DNA from: Combretum micranthum
Lineage: Eukaryota > Streptophyta > Magnoliopsida > Myrtales > Combretaceae
Length of the DNA: 64,000 nucleotides
Reading direction: 5' to 3'
NCBI GenBank assembly: GCA_024138025.1
Contig: JAMXBD010002234.1
Span: forward strand, 62,001 to 126,000
Shown: positions 34,440 to 45,118 of the stretch, piece by piece
Position numbering within the stretch: position 1 is the stretch's first letter
Layout: each line of letters begins with the position of its first letter
Notes under the pieces: model-generated
The model's input: only the letters and a program-made list of their open reading frames with translations
Told to the model about the DNA's origin: nothing
Database searches by the model: none
Made by a program: the position numbers and the translations under genes

Positions 34440-34704
34440 CTCAGGCTTGACATGAGGCCAATTTCGCCTCACCTTTTAAAACGTGAGGCGATCTGGCCTC
34501 ATATATTATAAAGGTTGAATGAGGAGAAATTCAACCTCATTTGAAAAATATTGCCAGCGAAATTTGCCTTCTTTTCCCTTAACACGGCCGACCTACACAG
34601 GGAATTTTTGAGGCGAAAAATTTGCCTCAGTAGCTCTACTGAGTCGAAATTTGAAGCTACTGAAGCGAAAAAATTTGCCTCTCAAACGAACTTTTTTACT
34701 AGTG

Positions 34705-36846
34705 TTATTTAGACCATTTTAATTATTAATTATCTCTATATAATTATCACGTGTAATTAATAGCTAAAATTATAAGAACAAAATAATATCATCATGATAT
34801 TAATGACTTTCAAAAATTTAGACCATCTTAATTATTAATTTGCACCTTTAGAAATTTTAGGCATAGTATTTATGACAACAAATGCAAATCCGTTCTTATA
34901 ATTGATCCATACACGTCACTATGGATACGTCACACGTGAGATGAAATGATATTGGACCTTTCCTAAAGTTTGGCTCCACCTGGGTTTAAAACTGATTTAA
35001 TATGTAGACTAAGTAATCTCTTCTTTCATCTGATTGGTTTATATAATAACTGGCAATGAAAATGAACATGAAAGCTTTCGGAATAATATAGAAAGTAAGA
35101 ATGTTAATTGAATAAAAAATAATATTGTTAAATATAACTGATTAAATAACGTAATAAACTTAAAAATACTGCAAATTGTTTTTAAAAAATGTAATAGAAA
35201 AAAGCTTTGTAAAAATTTAAGACCTAAGGGACTTAGCAATGACCCCTAGGTCCTGATTCAACTTGCTCCCTTGCCATTTGGGGTAGATCTTTTTCTTTTC
35301 CGCTACAAAAATTTGGATGGCACGTCTCGTCTCCATCTTAGGACTGATGGTTTCACCTTCTATGATAGCGGCTGATGAGTATCCTACGACCCACAACTAT
35401 CTTGGGGTGAGGTGTGACGACCTCCCAACACATCAGCTGTGATTATTGAACCATGCTCATTTATAAGTTGAGTCCCGTCGATTACCAACTAACCTAGCTC
35501 ATGTCGGCCATTTGGGTTAGATTATTGGTCGAAACGGGACAAAATAAATGTATAGTTGAAAGGATCAATCTAATTAAATAAAACAATTTCTTGGCCAAAA
35601 GTAAGGTGAATTATTAAAGACATATCCTAACGTTGTATTGATTATTAACGTCGTCATTATAAGTGTGAGATGACATGAAGGCATTGGATCTTTCGTAAAG
35701 TGGCTGGATGAGGACGACCTGTAATTAGAGGGCTGACTATGTATTTCCCTAGTCTAGTCTGGCCGTTCAAGCCCTGGATTCTTTGATTTTTCTTCATTGA
35801 TTATTTCTTTTTTTTAATTTTATTTTTTCCTTACCTTTTATTTAATATTTTCAATTAAATATATTTACTAATATGATTTTTGTCGAAATATATGATTATT
35901 ATCGGCCAAACATAAACTGGCACATGCACACTAATAATTGTGTTGGATAGAGATGAAAGAACGGGTTTGTGTAGTATCGCAAATGAACTCACATGCATGT
36001 AAATGAAATCCACCTAAAAGACAATAAATGTTTTACGAGTTATAAGATACTCTACAAACATCTTTGAATATAGGGAAACATAAATTATTATCAAAGCTTT
36101 CTAGTGTGCAGGAGCTATGAGTTTTGAGATTGCAATCTTGGTTTTATTTATTTATTTATTTTTTATTTATTTATTTTTGCAAAAATAAGACAAACTATGA
36201 CATAGGGGAATTTATGGGTGCACAAAAATTAATAAATGATCAGCACGAAGAATGCTTAGGCTAGCAACCATAGCTCACAAAGGCTAATAACTGATCTAGA
36301 TTTGATGAGATGAGCTTGGCAGTGGTCCAACTAAGTTTGACTAGTATTATCTTTTAAGAAGTACTGGAAAAGAAGTGAAGGAAAGTTTTGGTGGAAGAAA
36401 TAGTTGTATACGATCAAATCACTAACAAATGAATTAGTGTTGAAGCAGAGGTATGGAGTTAGGGAATAATGAAGATCTGTGATGATCCCATTAACATACT
36501 GTGCTCTCCATTCTCTCTTGTTACATAGGTTTAGAAAGACAATGATTTTTTCCAAAGGCATTTTGTCATTAGTAGATATCACATATAACTCATAAAGCAA
36601 TTCGGTAGAGCAGTGAGATGGCATCGAGAGTAAGTGAGGTTGCCAGTGGTTTAGAATTCCCAGAGAATATAGATATCTAATGACGGTTATGGTTCTTGAA
36701 ACAAGTCTAGGGGCCAAGATATAAAATGCTTTCATCACAAGCAAAAGCTCCATGTTCTTGGAGAGGTAAAACGGAGTCCAGAATTGTCGATGACAAAGGC
36801 AAAGCAACTATGGATTCAGTGATGATTGAGTCAAAGGGTGATAACG
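34705..36846. repeat. Segmental duplication, copy B, third block
   Basis: Direct match to 8931-10806. Two segments, 35181-35334 and about 36584-36661, occur only in this copy. A (TTTA)n tract lies at 36142-36175. Confidence 0.8.
36331..36807 (-). CDS. Unassigned 158-codon reading frame, possible gene remnant
   Basis: An open frame of 158 codons on the minus strand is longer than expected by chance in such AT-rich DNA. The predicted protein has hydrophobic helix-like stretches and scattered Cys and His but no motif I recognise. It includes segments such as LEKIIVFLNLCNKREWRAQY. It lies inside the duplicated block, and in copy A (about 10370-10760) the corresponding frame is interrupted and lacks about 95 bp. 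It could be an exon of an old gene caught in the duplication, or a fortuitous frame. No start context, TATA or splice sites decide between these. Confidence 0.25.
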   Translation of the reverse strand: MLCLCHRQFWTPFYLSKNMELLLVMKAFYILAPRLVSRTITVIRYLYSLGILNHWQPHLLSMPSHCSTELLYELYVISTNDKMPLEKIIVFLNLCNKREWRAQYVNGIITDLHYSLTPYLCFNTNSFVSDLIVYNYFFHQNFPSLLFQYFLKDNTSQT

Positions 36847-38099
36847 CAGAGTATTAAATCCTCCATTATCATTTATCAAATTGGTATCAGAGCATGACAA
36901 GCTCCAGCGTGACATTGTTTGGATAAGTTCCATTGCCATGCCTTACAAGGAATAACTATGATAATTGGAGTATACAAATGAAGGCCTTACTGGTGCAGAA
37001 GACGCATGAGAAGTAGTTGAAACCGGCTATGAAGAGATGGATGCAATGGGTACTAGTATGATGGTGAATCAATTGAAGGCATTGAAAGAGACCCATATGA
37101 AAAATAAAATTGCCCTTTACCTCCTTTTTCAAGCAGTTGATGAATATGGTTTTGAGAAGATCGCCGTGTGAAAAAATCAAAGGAGGCATGGGACATTTTA
37201 GAAAAGGCATACAAAGGTGTTGATCGAGTAGAACAAGTTCGATACAAACTCTATGTGGCGAGCTCGAGGCAATGAAAATGAAGGAGTCTGAAGGTGTGTC
37301 CGACCACATAATGAGGGTGCTAAAGGTTGTCAATCAACTTAAAAGAAAATGGCAACTCTAATCGATGCAAGAGTGGTAGAGAAAATACTACGCTCTTTGA
37401 CCTATGATTTTGAGAATGTGGTGTGCGACTGGAGAATCAAAAAACTGAGCAGGGATGACCATTGATGATCTTGCATGTTCTTGGAAGCTATGAGTAAAGA
37501 AAAAGGAAAAAAAGCAAGAACTATTAGAAGAAGCATGCGAGTGAAAGCTATGCTAAGAGAAGAGAAACCACGAAATGATTGAGGTCGAGGTCGAGGTCAT
37601 GGCGGCTGTAGAGTCATGGTTTCAATCATTGTAGAGGCTGCAGTCATGGACAAGTGTGAAAATGACGAAAGAAACCACAACAATTCACATGATAGAGGAT
37701 GCAGTCATGGAAGAAAGCGGCCAATCAGTAAGTGTAATGTTGAATGTTACAATATTGGCAAATATGGTCATTATGCAAATGAGTGTCGGTTTGGAAAAAA
37801 AGGTGGAGGAAAGTGCTAATTTTGTTGTTAAGGAAGAAATTGAAAATAATGATGTTGTATTGTTGGCAAGCAAGGAGAACAATTTCGAAAAAGAGAATGT
37901 GTGGTATCTCAATGCGGGTCCAAGCAACCACATGTGCAGTATAAGAATATGTTCACTGAATTCGAGGAGATAGCAAATGGTCAAGTCTTTTTTGGTGATG
38001 CTTCCAAAGTGCGTATAGAATGGTAAGGTAATATTTTAATTTAAATTGAAAGATGGGACACAAAATTTTATTTCAAATGTTTATTATGTTCCGGATGAG
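36847..38099 (+). pseudogene. Ty1/copia fragment: primer site, gag and start of protease
   Basis: TGGTATCAGAGC at 36892-36903 is an initiator-Met primer site, and copia gag follows. Its landmarks are NYDNWSIQMKALL (36954-37000), WDILEKAYKGVDRVEQVR (about 37190-37245) and a zinc knuckle at 37745-37786 where the second Cys is replaced (CYNIGKYGHYANEC). The protease start reads VWYLNAGPSNHMC (37900-37938), in which the catalytic Asp-Ser-Gly has become Asn-Ala-Gly. Frameshifts and stops are frequent. The fragment is cut at 38099, where it joins LTR sequence of the next element; integrase, RT and both LTRs are missing apart from perhaps 40 bp before the primer site. Confidence 0.85.
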
Positions 38100-38621
38100 A
38101 AGGCGTAAATCTTCGTCTTATTTGGATTCTGGATTATTTAAGCTTGTGTTTGAGCATATGATTGATTCTTACATAGAGTATGATTGTTAATAATCTGATT
38201 GATAACTTACTTGATATGTGATATGTCTGGTTATTTATTGAGTCGTAGTTTATGTTCACGTCCCTATAGCTATTTCAGGATGATCCTTCATCCTTGGCTA
38301 GTTCCTTCCTGGAGTCTAGCACTCGTAAGTTTCCAAAGTTTGAACTACTCAATAGTTGTGGTCTGTAACAATTTATTATTCAAACAATTGACATAGTGAT
38401 TTTATGTGGATTGATATATCTTGTATGTATTTATCATTCTTATCGAAGCAACCAAAAAGATCCTATTTTGTAGAATTATGTCATCTTTCAAGGTAATACT
38501 AGTAATAGCATACATGTATGATCTTTTATGATATCAATCAACCTTCTTAAATATAAATTTTCAAGCATCAGATAGTATCATAAGTTGTATGTTACTATCA
38601 AGATACCTTGGGGGCATGATA
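38100..38621 (+). repeat. Left LTR remnant of the Tekay-like element
   Basis: Matches 48115-48722, the last 0.6 kb of the right LTR, in the same orientation; the right copy has about 90 extra bases near 48360-48450. The first 3 kb of this LTR are missing, and copia sequence abuts the break. It ends near GGGGGCATGATA at 38621. Confidence 0.85.
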
Positions 38622-38630
38622 ATTTTAAGT

Positions 38631-38646
38631 TGGTATAACAACTTGG
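38631..38646 (+). other. Decayed primer binding site
   Basis: TGGTATAACAACTTGG lies ten bases after the left LTR where initiator-Met sites read TGGTATCAGAGC. Its first six bases match, the rest is substituted. Confidence 0.5.
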
Positions 38647-38739
38647 TTGCAAGGATATGAAAGATAAATATGTCAAAGTATAAAATAGTAGTACTAGTGA
38701 GGGTGATAATAGTAGATATAGAGTTCATTTAGAATAGTA

Positions 38740-39710
38740 AATGTATACATGGGTAGAATTAGAAACCTTAAATAAAATTTGTATGATTATTACTAATCAT
38801 GCAATTTTATTTGTGGTACAAACTAATCAGGGTACTATCATCATTATATGGGAAATATTTAGCATACTAGAAGGAGAAACCCTGATAGACTATAGGAGGA
38901 GATCAAGGGTGTTGAAGATTTATCCTTACGTGGAATCACCAAGAGTTTGGAGAAGATACTTAGTAAATGGAAGATGGCACTGAATCCTTTGATGAAGGAG
39001 TGGTTATTTTTTATGGAGAGGGCTTTCTTAGAACCTAGAACTGCTATAGAAATCATGCACAGGCTGGAAAGATTTGTCAACAGAAGAGGAGGAGGTATAG
39101 AAATAGATGATATAATATTCATAGTGTTAGTTAGATCCTATACACTAGTGCCTCCAAATTTGAGGATATGGAATCCTATGGGTGATGGGAGAATTTATGC
39201 CCTTGATATTAGAAATGATCATCTTAGTTAGAGATATTGATCCTTTTACAGGTGACAAATGATGGATCACATCATTAGTAGCCAGTTTCTACCGAAAGTA
39301 TTGATGACTCGACCACCTATCATTCCTGAGTTGGAGCTAGAGCATCTACATTACCCCAATACTTATGATGAGATAGTACATCAAGTTGCATAACCAGTTC
39401 AATTGCAACCCAGACAACAAGAAACTCAAAAGAGAGATGCAGCACATGCAAAGTGGAACGAAAATGTTGACAGAATGAAATAGCTACAAGCAAAAGACAC
39501 TATGTATGTTCTATAGATGCCTAACCCCATAGATGTTACCCAAATGATGTTGGGAGATCAATATGGTATATGGAAAGGAGCACCACATGGTGGCTGGTAT
39601 AGCTGGGAAGAAGGTATTCCTATACATACGAATCAACCAGTCCTAGCTACTCGAGATGTGAAAATTGGAACTTCAGATCTGAGACGAATCACAAAAGCAA
39701 GGAGCTTATG
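38740..39710 (+). pseudogene. Coding-like sequence between primer site and gag, unassigned
   Basis: Several open stretches follow each other in shifting frames. One runs from about 38906 to 39231 (with SLEKILSKWKMALNPLMKEW and RLERFVNRRGGGIEIDD). Another lies at about 39259-39390 (MDHIISSQFLPKVLM, ELEHLHYPNTYDEIV). A third is 39517-39711 (MMLGDQYGIWKGAPHGGWYS). They read as one protein broken by a few stops. It does not look like gag, which begins at about 40164. Chromoviruses usually start gag soon after the primer site, so this may be an extra ORF, a captured gene piece or a remnant of another element. Family unknown. Confidence 0.4.
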
Positions 39711-40163
39711 AGACATGTATGAGTGACAGTGATTCAAACAATGTTGACAATTATCCTTAGCTGGATCCCAGGGATAAAGGCAAAAGACATCTATACCCTA
39801 ATCCTTAGAGGATTGCGGGAGAAAAGTCAAGAGAAGATGAGAGATGTTATGTTTGTTTTTTTTTTTTTTTTTTTTTTGAAAGACTTATGCTTAACTAGCC
39901 ATTAAATGGCATCTTTTGTGTAAATATGTATGTTAGTGTACATTTTGTAATGTAGATAGTAGCACTAACCTAGAAACTTTTGGATGTCATAGAGAATGAC
40001 ATATATGACCAAGCTTTATGCTTATGTAAATAGCAATAAAATGTCTATGTTATGTGAAGAAAAAGTGTGACTTGAAAGTGTAAGTTAATTCATGCATAAA
40101 GAATGGTACTAAAATAAAAGACATGAATATAATTACTTTCGACAAGGACTTACCTCTAATAAT

Positions 40164-41630
40164 ATGTTTAATGATTATAGAGTACCAAGAATAAGAGCTA
40201 GTGCTGGAAGAGGAAGAAATGCACGAGTCAAAGAGAATCTGCCCGAGAACATACTAGCACTACCCCAAAATTGTTTGGAAACTATCTTGCACGCAATTCA
40301 ACTGAAAAATGCCCTAATATTGCAATCTTTGCAAGGCAGACAAATACCTAACGTAGTATCCCTAGTAGAGGCACCAGCTATGCCTCAGGCTCAAGCAAGA
40401 AGAATTGGAAAACATAATGTACAAGTTTACCTACTAGTTAATGAACTAGGAAACTAAGAACCACATGATGAATTTGCTACTAAGGTACCAGGGCCACCTC
40501 AACCTGAACACGAGTTGCCACTACCACCACCACTTAGACCTCAGAAGAATATGTTACCCAAATTTATCAAATGTAATAGATATTTTGAGGGAATATCTAG
40601 CAAGCTAGATGAAGTAGAGGATTGGTGAGCTTAGATAGAATGATTCTTCGATGTATTTCAAGTATCAGAAGCTCTCAAAGTACCATATATAACTTACCTA
40701 ATGAGATTGAGGCCGATAATATGGTAAGACTCTAAACAAAGAAAATTGCCACATCCAATGACTTGGGAGACTTTTAGGTGATAATTTTTAAAGGAATATT
40801 TCCCAGGAAGTCTAAAAGCAAAATATAGTACTGACCTAATAAATCTATCATAAGGAAGCAAAACAATTGATGAATTCGAATATGAATTCAATCGATTATT
40901 GCTATTTGCTCCAGATGACTATAAAGATAGTGATGAGTTGAAGAAACAAACATTTATGGCTAGTTTAAAGCCACACTTTCCGAGGAGGCTTACTAAATTT
41001 GAAATTGCTAATTTTGCTACATTCATAGAAAAGGCGCAAGTCATTGAACGCAAAAAGAAATATGAGGTAAAACGATACAAGAAATGAGGACAAACTTATG
41101 GCAAGAGAACTCATGATAATTCAGGGAAAAGTTTTGTTCCTAAAAAGGGGAAATTCTTTAAGACAATGAGGATAGTAAAGGTTGAAGCTATAGAAAAAAG
41201 CAATGTTACATGCTAGAAATGCAAGGGCACTCATTATCTAAAAGAGTTCCCACAATTTCAGCATAAATGCTATTACTATGGAGAAAGTGGACATATTGCT
41301 AATGTGTGTCCAAAGAGGAATGATGTGACATGTTTTATTTGCAAAAAGGTTGGTCATATATCGACCAATTATCCACAAAGAGGGTAGAACCCTACTACTG
41401 GAACCTCACAGACTAAGGGAGTTGTTGGAGCAGTGAATCGAAAGGATGGAAGTGGTAGTGCTAGTAGAGCTACTGGAATAGCTAGAGTTTGTGCTATGCA
41501 TGGAACTCTAGTTGTAGAAGAAGAAATGGAAGAGGGTAATGAAGAAAATATTTGGAATGAAGACAGCATGGTTGACACTTGCCTCATTGCAGGTATGTAT
41601 TTATATTTAAAGTTGAAGTATAAGACATAA
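40164..41630 (+). pseudogene. Gag of the Tekay-like element
   Basis: The N-terminal part (from MFNDYRVPRIRASAGRGRNA) is followed by the gag core at 40560-41085. That core has YFEGISSKLDEVEDW and, after stops, KTIDEFEYEFNRLLLFAPDD and QVIERKKKYEVKRYKK. Zinc knuckles follow at about 41268-41310 (KCYYYGESGHIANVC, one Cys lost) and 41333-41375. Three or more stops lie in the core. The 3' part ends at an in-frame stop at 41628-41630 after a GTATGT site, and protease resumes about 110 bp later. Confidence 0.8.
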
Positions 41631-41709
41631 ACACGTATATATGCACATAAATACTTTTATAAATTGTAAATAACATTTAGTAAATGGATGATCATTGGCA
41701 ACAATTTAA

Positions 41710-42380
41710 GTTAAAGACTATACAACATATGCACTATTTGATACGGGTGCCATGCACTCCTTCATTGATACTAAATTGGGAAGACAAATAAGATTTACAA
41801 CTGAGACTATAAGCAAAGGGTTAGGAATTACCACACCCACGAGAGACATAGCCATCACTTGAGAAGTAATAAAGAAGTGCCCATTGAGGATAGGTAACTA
41901 GGAATCAATCGCTGACCTAATCATGGTAAATATGCACAAATATGAAGTTATTTTAGGTATGACATGGCTAACTGCTACAAAAGCTAAGATTGATTACCAT
42001 CTCAAAGCAGTATCCTTTGTCAATTACCAAGGAGAAAGAAGGGAGTATAAGGGAGAAATACTTAAAAATGGAGAAGTTAAATGACAACTATTGAAGTTGA
42101 TGGTGAAGGAATTGAAGAATTGAATAAATGTATTTTAGGAACCATGGAGGAAGAACCCAAGAAACCTAATGTTCTTATGTGTGCAAATACCTGGATGTAC
42201 TTCTCAAGGAATTACTTGGATTGCCTCCATCCAGGGAAGTAAAATTCTCTATTAATATGATACCAAGAATAGAACCGATATCCGAAGCTCCATACCAAAT
42301 GGCACCTATAAAATTGAAGGGATTAAAGACAAGGGATTTCTACAGCCTGATGTATCACTAAGGGGAGCTCCAGTACTTTT
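41710..42380 (+). pseudogene. Protease region of the Tekay-like element
   Basis: The aspartic protease motif ALFDTGAMHSFID is intact (Asp-Thr-Gly at 41740-41748). It is followed by KYEVILGMTWLTATKAKIDY. Stops occur before and after. A linker with [14 protein letters not shown] at about 42265-42305 leads into the reverse transcriptase. Confidence 0.85.
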
Positions 42381-43580
42381 TGTTAAGAAGAAAGATGGTT
42401 CGATGAGATTGTATTGATTATAAAGAATTATATCTAGTCATCATCAATAACATGTATCCATTACTAAGAATAGATGACTGTTCGATCAATTACAAGGACC
42501 AAAAATATTTTCCCGTATTGATCTGAAGTTAAAATATCACTGAATTTAGATTAAAGTGGAAGATATGTCTTAAGAGTACTTTTCAAACACGATATGGTCA
42601 CTATGAATTTTTTGTCATGCCATTTGGGTTAACAAATGCACCAACAATGTTCATGGATCTAATGAATTAGATTTTTAGACCTTTGCTACATATCTGTGTA
42701 ATTGTGTTCATAGATGACATATTGGTGTATTCACCTTCTGAGAACAACATGAAGAGCATTGAAGAAGTGTATTACAAATCTTGAGGGATAACAAGTTGTA
42801 TGCTAAATTGTCGAAATGTGAATTTTGGCTTAAGAACATATCTTTTCTTAGTCACATTGTGTTGAGAGAAGGGATTTTTGTGGACCCTCCAAAGGTTAAA
42901 GCCATTGTAGAATGGAAAAGACCCGAGGCAATGACAAAAATAAGAAGTTTCTTAGGATTAATTGGATACTATAGAAAGTTTGTACAAGTTTTCTCAAAAT
43001 TGCGAAACTGCTAACACGAATAACAAGGAAAAATGAGAAATTTGAGTGGAATAGAAAACGAGAATAGAGCTTCTAGGAATTGAAAAGAAGACTAATATCA
43101 GCACTGATATTGATCTTACCCAATGATAAAGACCCATATGCTATGTATAGTGATGCATCCAAAAATGGTTTAGGATGTGTGTTAATGCATAATGAAAAAG
43201 TAATAGCATATGCATCAAGGTAGTTAAAACCCCATGATATGAATTATCCTATACATGATCTGGAATTAGTTACCATTATCATTGCACTCAAAATTTGGCG
43301 TTATTATTTATATGGCCAAAGTGTGAAATATATAAGGATCATAAGAGTTTGAAATATATATTCACACAAAAAGAATTAAACATGAGGCAACAAAGATGGC
43401 TGGAAATAATTAAGGATTATGATTTAGGCATCAATTATCATCTAGGAAAAGTGAATGTTGTTGTTGATGCCCTAAGTCGAAAGATTTATGGAGAAGTAGC
43501 CTCAATGTTGACTGAACAAAGGGAACTCATCAAGGAATTTGAAAGATTGAAGTTTAGGATTTACTATGCAAGGTGTTGAA
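42381..43580 (+). pseudogene. Reverse transcriptase and RNase H of the Tekay-like element
   Basis: Reverse transcriptase landmarks are present in shifting frames: [16 protein letters not shown] and the catalytic FIDDILVYS (Asp-Asp at 42714-42719), then the thumb segment [20 protein letters not shown] at about 42940-43002. RNase H/connection is seen as [20 protein letters not shown] and [11 protein letters not shown]. Many stops show long inactivity. Confidence 0.88.
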
Positions 43581-43739
43581 GTTGAACTTGGAAATTTGGT
43601 TTTAGAACCTACCCTACTTCAACAAATCGAGGAAGCTCAAAAAGAGGATTTGGAATTTTAGGAGATTATTCAAGGAATATTACAAGATAAATATAAGAAC
43701 TTTTAGATAGATGATGAAGGATTCCTTAGACTGGGTGAA

Positions 43740-44651
43740 AGGCTATGTTTACCTGATGTTTCAAACCTAAAGAAGGAATTGATGAATGAGGCACACTACT
43801 CTAGATATGATGTTCATCCAGGGGAAACAAAAACATATAAAGAGCTAAAAAGTGCATATTGGTAGGGTGGGATAAAAAAGGATGTTGCTAAGTACATAGC
43901 TAGGTGTGAAGCACGCCAAAGAGTAAAAGCTGAACATCAAAAATCAAGAGAATTATTGAAGCCATTACCAATCCTGGCATGGAAATAGGATCAAATTTCT
44001 ATGGACTTTTGATGTTCATTACCTAAGACCAAAGGTGGACATGATGTTGTTTCGGTTATTGTCTACTGACTTACTAAGTCTTCACATTTCCTACCGATTA
44101 ACATGACATATTTGTTGGAAAAGCTACCATGGATATACCTTAAGGAAATTGTTCGGTTACATGGAATACAAGCTGGTATAGTGGTAAACAGAGATCCACG
44201 CTTTGTCTCTAGATTTTGGGCTCGATTGCAAAAAGTTCTAGGGACACAATTCAAGTTTTATACTACTTATTATCCCCAAACTGATGGACAAATAGAAAGA
44301 ACCATACAGACTCTGAAGGATATGTTGAGATCATATATCTTAAAGTTCAAAGGGAATTGGGATCAACAATTACCTTTATTAGAATTTGCTAAGAACAACA
44401 ACTACCATTCGAGTATTGGAATGCCACCATATGAGGCACTGTATGGACGAAAGTGTAGGTCACTACTATTTTGGGATAGTTTAGAAAGAATGGTTGTTGG
44501 ACCAAAACTGGTGAAAGAAACACTTGATAAGGTAATGGATATAAAGCAAAAGATGAAAGAAGCACAAGATAAACAAAAGAGTTGGACAAATATAAAAAGG
44601 AGAGAACTGGAGTTTAAAGAAGGAGATCATGTTTACCTTAAGGTAAGCTAA
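43740..44651 (+). pseudogene. Integrase of the Tekay-like element
   Basis: The zinc-binding domain is partly kept (VHPGETKTYKELKSAYW, then ARCEARQRVKAEHQ, where the second Cys of the CxxC pair is Arg). Of the catalytic residues, SMDF (first Asp) and TDGQIERTIQTL (Glu) remain, but the second reads VNRDPRFVSRFW where the family has SDRD, so the catalytic Asp has become Asn. The longest open piece is 44103-44651. Confidence 0.88.
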
Positions 44652-44889
44652 ACTAAGAGTCTTCATCATGGACAGATCTAAGGGAAGCTAAGTCCTCGAT
44701 ATATTAGACCTTTTGAATTTTTGGATAGAGTTGGAGAATTGGCATTTCATCTGGCGTTACCTCCAAATTTGTCTAATATCCATAATGTATTTCATATTTT
44801 AGTACTAAGAAAATATGTATCAAACCTAGATAAAGTGGTTTAATGGGAACTGATTGCCTTAAAGGAGAGCTTAACATACGAAAAGCACC

Positions 44890-45035
44890 ATGATGAGATA
44901 CTGGACAGCAAAGTACAAGTTCTTCGAAACAAGGAAATCGATTATGTCAAAGTTTTATGGGATCTTCGAACCAAAGAGATGATATGGGAGTTAGAGGACG
45001 AAATCACGAAGAACTATCCCCGAGAATTTTCATAA
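44890..45035 (+). pseudogene. Chromodomain at the pol C-terminus
   Basis: ILDSKVQVLRNKEIDYVKVL-type sequence (here with VQVLRNKEIDYVKVLWDL) and MIWELEDEITKNYP end at a stop at 45033-45035. This is the classical chromodomain of Tekay/Del-type chromoviruses, which directs integration to heterochromatin in the family. Confidence 0.85.
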
Positions 45036-45118
45036 CTAGTAAAAATGAATAGAATAGCAAATGCATGATAGATATTAGATTTGACACCTAACAAGAACCC
45101 TAGTTCGAAACTTTGAAG

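Larger units (their letters stand above)
33327..34704. mobile_element. Non-autonomous CACTA element, right end intact
   Basis: The right end reads CGAACTTTTTTACTAGTG, which is CACTAGTAAAAAAGTTCG on the other strand, a CACTA terminal repeat. Inside it, GAGGCGAAA/TTTCGCCTC motifs recur in both orientations (34340-34690, and again at 33398-33440). Right after the end, TTATTTAGACC continues copy B exactly as at 8931 in copy A, so the boundary is confirmed by the empty flank. The left end is unclear: a CACTATCAATTTTTTAGCGG at 33327 is only a candidate. No transposase is encoded; the element at 16.4-22.9 kb is a possible autonomous relative. Confidence 0.7.

Noticed and set aside
36956..37333. 125-codon minus-strand frame
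   Set aside because: Antisense of recognisable copia gag sequence on the plus strand.
37616..37819. Stand-alone zinc-finger protein gene
   Set aside because: The CCHC-like motif is the decayed nucleocapsid of the copia gag that surrounds it.
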